From Xanthomonas vasicola (GTDB taxonomy: Bacteria > Pseudomonadota > Gammaproteobacteria > Xanthomonadales > Xanthomonadaceae), in assembly GCF_000772705.2 (NCBI RefSeq), contig NZ_JSBW02000081.1, forward strand, positions 1 to 56,611: DNA of 56,611 nt, read 5' to 3'. The position numbers were made by a program, and so were the translations under genes. The notes under the pieces were generated by a model that was given only the letters and a program-made list of their open reading frames with translations, had not been told where the DNA came from and did not search any database. Shown here piece after piece: positions 56,490 to 56,611 of the stretch; the stretch's first letter is position 1, and each line of letters begins with the position of its first letter.

Positions 56490-56611
56490 GGAAACTCTGA
56501 ACAACTCCCCTTGATCCTGCGACAATCACACAGACGCAACGGACAACGACGATGCAACTGACCTTCGGCGATGCGGAGTACAACGGCAAGCGCAAGCGGA
56601 CGCGGCGTGAG
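56490..56611 (+). mobile_element. IS5-family insertion sequence, left end (runs off the right edge)
   Basis: The transposase start at 56552 is preceded by about 60 bp that looks like an IS end (GGAAACTCTGAACAACTCCC). The four bases before it are CTAG (56486-56489), which fits the YTAR-type 4-bp target favoured by IS5 elements. The boundary is an estimate; the other end and the second target copy are outside the window. Confidence 0.6.
56552..56611 (+). CDS. IS5-family transposase, N-terminal 20 residues (partial)
   Basis: The frame MQLTFGDAEYNGKRKRTRRE is the typical N-terminus of IS5-subgroup transposases (M-Q-L-x-F-x-D-A-E-x-x-G-K-R-x-x-T-R-R-E). The catalytic DDE domain lies beyond the window. 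It runs opposite to the helicase gene that it interrupts. Confidence 0.85.
   Translation, partial: MQLTFGDAEYNGKRKRTRRE

Overview
This is a 56.6 kb stretch of a GC-rich gammaproteobacterial chromosome, most likely a Xanthomonas. I infer this from the coding style, the zwf-glk-pgl-edd-eda Entner-Doudoroff cluster, the exbB-exbD-msbA-lpxK-kdsB order, and the insertion sequences. The first 44.8 kb is core chromosome; the last 11.8 kb looks like an integrated island next to a tRNA-Gly.

Core, left to right. Bases 1-139 are the tail of an IS3-type element. Next come a soluble multi-PAS/GAF hybrid histidine kinase with an in-frame hexamer microsatellite, a single-domain response regulator, tRNA-Leu(CAA), a 58-aa hypothetical protein, and two copies of a tRNA-Ala(GGC)/tRNA-Glu(TTC) cassette. 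Two small c-type cytochromes are followed by an RND efflux operon (adaptor plus two permeases, no outer-membrane channel). The Entner-Doudoroff operon zwf-glk-pgl-edd-eda runs leftward and is divergent from a MalK/UgpC-like ABC ATPase; the space between them holds a perfect 28-bp palindrome and a LacI-type operator. The succinate dehydrogenase operon (sdhCDAB) is surrounded by assembly factors: YgfZ, a DUF1674/SDHAF4-like protein, SdhE and YgfX. Then come lolC-lolD, a bacterial homologue of plant progesterone 5-beta-reductase/iridoid synthase, comEC, exbB-exbD, the lipid A genes msbA-lpxK-kdsB, a small tyrosine phosphatase, a thioredoxin-fold/NHL protein, uvrC, pgsA and tRNA-Gly(GCC).

Island (about 44.8 kb to the window end). 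A P4-type tyrosine integrase sits just downstream of tRNA-Gly. It carries an unusual C-terminal extension resembling the HTH plus Xre/MbcA/ParS toxin-binding module of antitoxins, and a perfect hairpin covers its ribosome binding site. It is followed by a LysR effector domain without an HTH, a divergent XRE regulator with paired palindromic operators between them, a full LysR regulator and a four-helix membrane protein.

The most notable object is a unit at about 50192-53585. It is bounded by inverted arrays of ~22-bp-spaced repeats, like the ends of IS21-family elements, and contains a single large gene of about 602 codons. The gene has a C-terminal R-x4-H signature of HEPN ribonucleases and is split by a 1189-bp IS3-family element with a clean target duplication. 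Next to it is a large Upf1-like SF1 helicase with a coiled-coil insert, whose 5' end is lost to an IS5-family element at the window edge. I infer that this is a decayed accessory, possibly anti-phage, locus; its function is not proven by the sequence. No CRISPR array or rRNA gene was seen.
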